From Salarias fasciatus (lineage: Eukaryota; Chordata; Actinopteri; Blenniiformes; Blenniidae), in contig NC_043758.1 of assembly GCF_902148845.1 (NCBI RefSeq), forward strand, positions 14,515,177-14,579,176: a stretch of 64,000 bases of DNA, in the 5' to 3' direction. Position 1 is the first letter of the stretch. Each line of letters begins with the position of its first letter. This document shows positions 60,516 to 64,000 of this stretch, piece by piece. The notes below the pieces were generated by a model that had not been told where the DNA came from, did not search any database, and saw only the letters and a program-made list of their open reading frames with translations. The translations under genes were made by a program, and so were the position numbers.

Positions 60516-63500
60516 ATGATATTGCCTGCTTTGTTTCGTTTGCTCTATTCTGTCAGTGTCCTCACTTTAACCAACCCACCAGCTCCCAGCTTCATCATTC
60601 CAGTCACGTCTGCAGGGAAAGTGTGCACTCTTCAAAACAGCTTTCAGCCAGGCTTTGTGGGCAAAGGTGACTATGTTATTGGAGGGATATTTCCTCTTCA
60701 TTATAACCAGGAAATGCCAGACCTTAACTCTACCTACAGACCACCTCCAGTGAAATGCAATGGGTAAGCTTGATAAGGTGTTTAACTTGCTGTGTGCAAA
60801 ACATATGATGTCTGAATTTCTCGCAGAGTCATGTGAATCTCTCTGTCTCTGGACTGCATGTTGACTTCAGCATGTCATGGAAGACAAAACAATAATTCTA
60901 AACACAGAAAAATATTTACTGATCTGAAATCTTTTTTTCTTTTTTTTTTTGTTTTACCTTCTGCTCCCGCTGTGTTTAAAATGTATGTGACGTATGTATC
61001 TGTGTGTGCTGAGCTACAGATTTGATCCTCGAGCTTTCCGCTGGGCTCAAACCATGAGGCTGGCAGTGGAGGAGATAAACCAGAGTCCAGAGCTTCTACC
61101 CAATCACACTCTGGGGTATAAAATTTTTGATTCATGTGCATATCCACTGACCGGCCAGAGAGCTGCTCTGGCTGTGCTGAACGGGATCAGTGAGGAAGAC
61201 TCTCCGACGTGTGACGGTGCGTCTCCACTCCTCGCTGTAGTCGGAGAATCTGGATCCGCTCAGTCCATTGTGGTGTCACGGATCCTGCGGCCGTTCAGGA
61301 TCCCCATGGTAAAAATATTTCTTCTGCAATTCCACAGACATTGATGCTCTTTTATGATCCTTTTTACTGTGCTCTGCTGTGCTTTGTTCGCAGATCAGCT
61401 ACTTCTCCTCATGCGCATGTTTCACTGACAGAAGGAAATTTCCAACTTTCTTTAGAGTAATTCCTAATGATGACTATCAGGTGGGAGGTCAATATAAAAA
61501 GAAAAAGTCTTATAATTCAGTCCTTCGAATCATTTCACATATTTATCACAGTGAAGTCTGTTTATAATGTGCATTTTAGTTATCTCAGTCACTACAAAAA
61601 AACAGTAGTTTCTCTTTCAGGATCTAATTTTGTTTTAGATTTTGATAAAAAATTGAATTTACACTCTTTGATGTTTTTCTGCACTGCTTTTTGAACCCAG
61701 GTAAAAGCTATCGCTCAGCTGCTGTTTCGCTTTAACTGGACTTGGGTAGGGTTGATCCGAGGAGACCATGAATACGGCCGCTTTGCTGTGCAAGGTTTAA
61801 TCAGGGAGTTACAGGGTACCCCGGTGTGTGTGGCGTACCAAGAAATGATCCCACTACTTTACAACCGGAAGAAAGCTCTGGAGATCATGCAGGTACAAAA
61901 GAAAAAAGAAGCAAGTAAATAAACACGTTACTGCCTTAGACAATTTTCATTCACCTATTGTTTTCACCTATGTCTCACATGGTAGGTGATTTTAACAGGT
62001 GCTGTGACAGGTGCTAAGTTGGCTTTTCCCTAGTTTCTTTTTTAGAAAATCAGCTATTTTAGGATTTGGTCTGCATTGTTTGGTAACTGTTTTTGTTCTG
62101 TATCACCTTGCTTTAACACAAATTTTATTTACCATCTTTCTTCCCATGCGACTTCGTGAAGGTGATGCGAAGCTCAATGGCTAAAGTGGTGGTGGTATTC
62201 TCTGCTGAGGGAGAAATGACGCCCTTCTTGAGAGATTACATGGAGGAGAACATCACTGGGATCCAGTGGGTGGCAAGTGAGGCTTGGGTCACTGCATCTG
62301 TCTTTACAGGCAGCGAGTATGACCCCTACTTGGGAGGCACCATTGGTTTTGGAATAAGGAAAGGTCACATCTCCAGACTCAGCGACTACCTGCAGACGGT
62401 AAACCCTCGGGTGTATCCCGATAATGTCCTGGTGGAAGAATTGTGGGAGGCTCTTTATGGCTGCAGTCCCTCAAAATCCGCACGATCACAGTTTCCGCCC
62501 TGCTCAGGACAGGAGTCACTCCTGGAGCAGCATTCAGCCTACATGAATACTACAAGTCCACGAGTGGCCTATAATGTGTATAAGGCTGTGTATGCAGTGG
62601 CTCATTCTCTGCACAACCTTCTTCTCTGTGAAGCGGGCAGTGGGCCTTTCCAAAACAACTCATGTGCTCAAAGCAACAACATATTCCCATGGCAGGTAAC
62701 TGTCAGCCTTCATACTGTCACTGTGTTGCATTTAGATGTATTTTTCTTATATATTATATATTAATTGATGGCTTTCAAGCTCCAGTACTACCTCCAGGAA
62801 GTGACATTTAACATTGGCGAAGAGGAGGTGAACTTTGACTTGAAAGGCGACTCCATCCCCTATTATGACATTATAAACTGGCAGAGGGGCTCAGGTGGAA
62901 ACATTGAGTTCATCAACGTGGGGTTGTTTGATGGAACCAAACCTGCCGGTGAGGAGCTGGTGGTCCAAGGCGACAGGATAAAGTGGGCAGGGCATCAGAG
63001 TGAGGCAAGCTGCTCACACTGTGTTTTTACCTTCATCAGATGCCAACTGTTGAAGTTCTGTAGGTTGAGGTGGAGGTAAGTCAGGTGGGCAGGACAGTGA
63101 GGATCTGCTGTGAGTCTTTTTGCATTCATATAGTAAACTGCATTTAAACACAGTTCATTTCACATTGATTTTACATTCACAGTAAGATACTTTAAATGTT
63201 CAATTTAAATAAATGAATTAATGCATTAGTGTGTAAGTAATAGATGAATATTATAAATAATGTAAGGTGTGAAAAAAACTATGTCCACGGTAAAATGCAT
63301 GATATGCAGTTGGAATGTACTGTATTTATGTAACTGCTGTTGGAGAAAACCTATTAAAACAGGTGAAAAAGACACCAACATACGGATGTGAAATCAGAAG
63401 ATTTTTTTAAATGATATTGCTAATTTTCTAAACCTTATTTACTCCATGCAAATCATTCTGATGGAGATAAAATATAAGTACTTCAGTAAGCCAATAGATT

Positions 63501-64000
63501 TCGCAAAAAAAAAATCTTGAACCAGTAACTGTTTTGCCAAAGAAAAAGTCATTTTCAGTTCACACCTTCCAGTTTTTAATGTACAAAACATACAGTTTTC
63601 ATATTCAAGAATAAAACAAGTAGTGTCACAGCACGTAATGGTTCATTGTATAATTATAAAAGGATTTAATGCAATGATGTATTTTATGGTCCAGATGCTG
63701 GACCAGGTCAAAGCATTGAGCAGAGGAGGAACTCATCGTGTTCTTCTCCCCAGGTGCCGCTGTCTGTGTGCAGTGCCAGCTGTCTTCCAGGGTACCGGAA
63801 GGCTGTCCGTCGTGGGGAGCCTGTTTGCTGCTTTGACTGTGTACCATGTGACAGTGGCAAAATTAGCAATCAGACAAGTGAGCTTCAGAGAGACACGTCG
63901 AGTGTAATATTCTGTCCCAATTGTATTGGATACATTTCTGTAACTGAAAGGAATTGCTCTCTGTTTGTGACCCTGTCTGGTGTAGACTCAGTAGACTGCA
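60516..64000 (+). CDS. Gene J: OlfC receptor, partial (7TM exon beyond window)
   Basis: Exons 60516-60763, 61020-61308, 61394-61480, 61701-61892, 62162-62695, 62780-63004, 63754-63877 and the first bases of the next (63986 on) remain in frame to the window edge. The ATG was preferred over an upstream in-frame GTG. The leader is MILPALFRLLYSVSVLTL. The ligand domain has GDYVIGGIFPLHYN, VGESGSAQSIVVSRIL, ISYFSSCACFTD, DHEYGRFA and ASEAWVTA. The linker has CCFDCVPCDSG. The usual single exon 3 is split in three here (29, 64 and 178 codons); the second split matches gene I's extra intron. The exon 4 donor appears to be GC (GAG|gcaagc), the only choice that keeps phase 0. The 7TM exon must lie just past 64000, so intactness cannot be judged. 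Confidence 0.85.

Noticed and set aside
60516-64000. Gene J as a T1R taste receptor or calcium-sensing receptor
   Set aside because: Leader, flytrap motifs and linker are of the OlfC type, and it lies in an OlfC array; the missing 7TM exon would settle it.

Overview
The window is vertebrate nuclear DNA, almost certainly from a ray-finned (teleost) fish. The reasons are spliced GT-AG genes with short introns, TATA promoters and AATAAA signals, long (TG)n and (TA)n arrays, and typical fish repeats (mariner, L2/RTE-like LINEs, many small terminal-inverted-repeat elements). The species cannot be read from it.

The genes form a tandem cluster of olfactory class C receptors (OlfC, the fish V2R-type vomeronasal receptors). 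These GPCRs have a signal peptide, a venus-flytrap ligand domain, a cysteine-rich NCD3G linker and a seven-helix membrane domain. In order: A (+, 3982-7393), B (+, 11354-14614), C (+, 14900-18293), pseudogene D (+, 21137-23655), highly diverged locus E (+, 24099-26557), F (+, 30987-34034), G (+, 41051-44173), H (+, 48258-51406), I (-, 52806-57210) and J (+, 60516 to past the window end). A, B, C, F, G and H share the standard six-exon plan with intron phases 2,0,0,0,1. Gene I has eight exons, and J has its third exon split in three. Every model was read by eye from splice sites and kept in frame through to the stop (J is cut by the window edge).

A/B and G/H are recent pairs with mosaic similarity that points to gene conversion. 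C shares a short 7TM tract with A/B. D is a scattered remnant. E keeps receptor-derived exons and an open but very divergent membrane-domain exon.

Between the genes lie two mariner copies with the same internal deletion, two LINE fragments on opposite strands, an RTE-type LINE tail, several terminal-inverted-repeat elements, two near-perfect palindromes, a duplicated TG/TTAGGG-bearing element, and three scrambled 28S rRNA fragments, one joined to a transposon end. All intact receptors would be expected on the surface of olfactory sensory neurons, probably as amino-acid or peptide sensors; that is known of the family, not shown here. I see no unrelated host protein gene and no novel multi-gene system. 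The most unusual items are locus E, the intron-rich I/J lineage, the exon-limited conversion in A/B and the 28S/transposon chimera.
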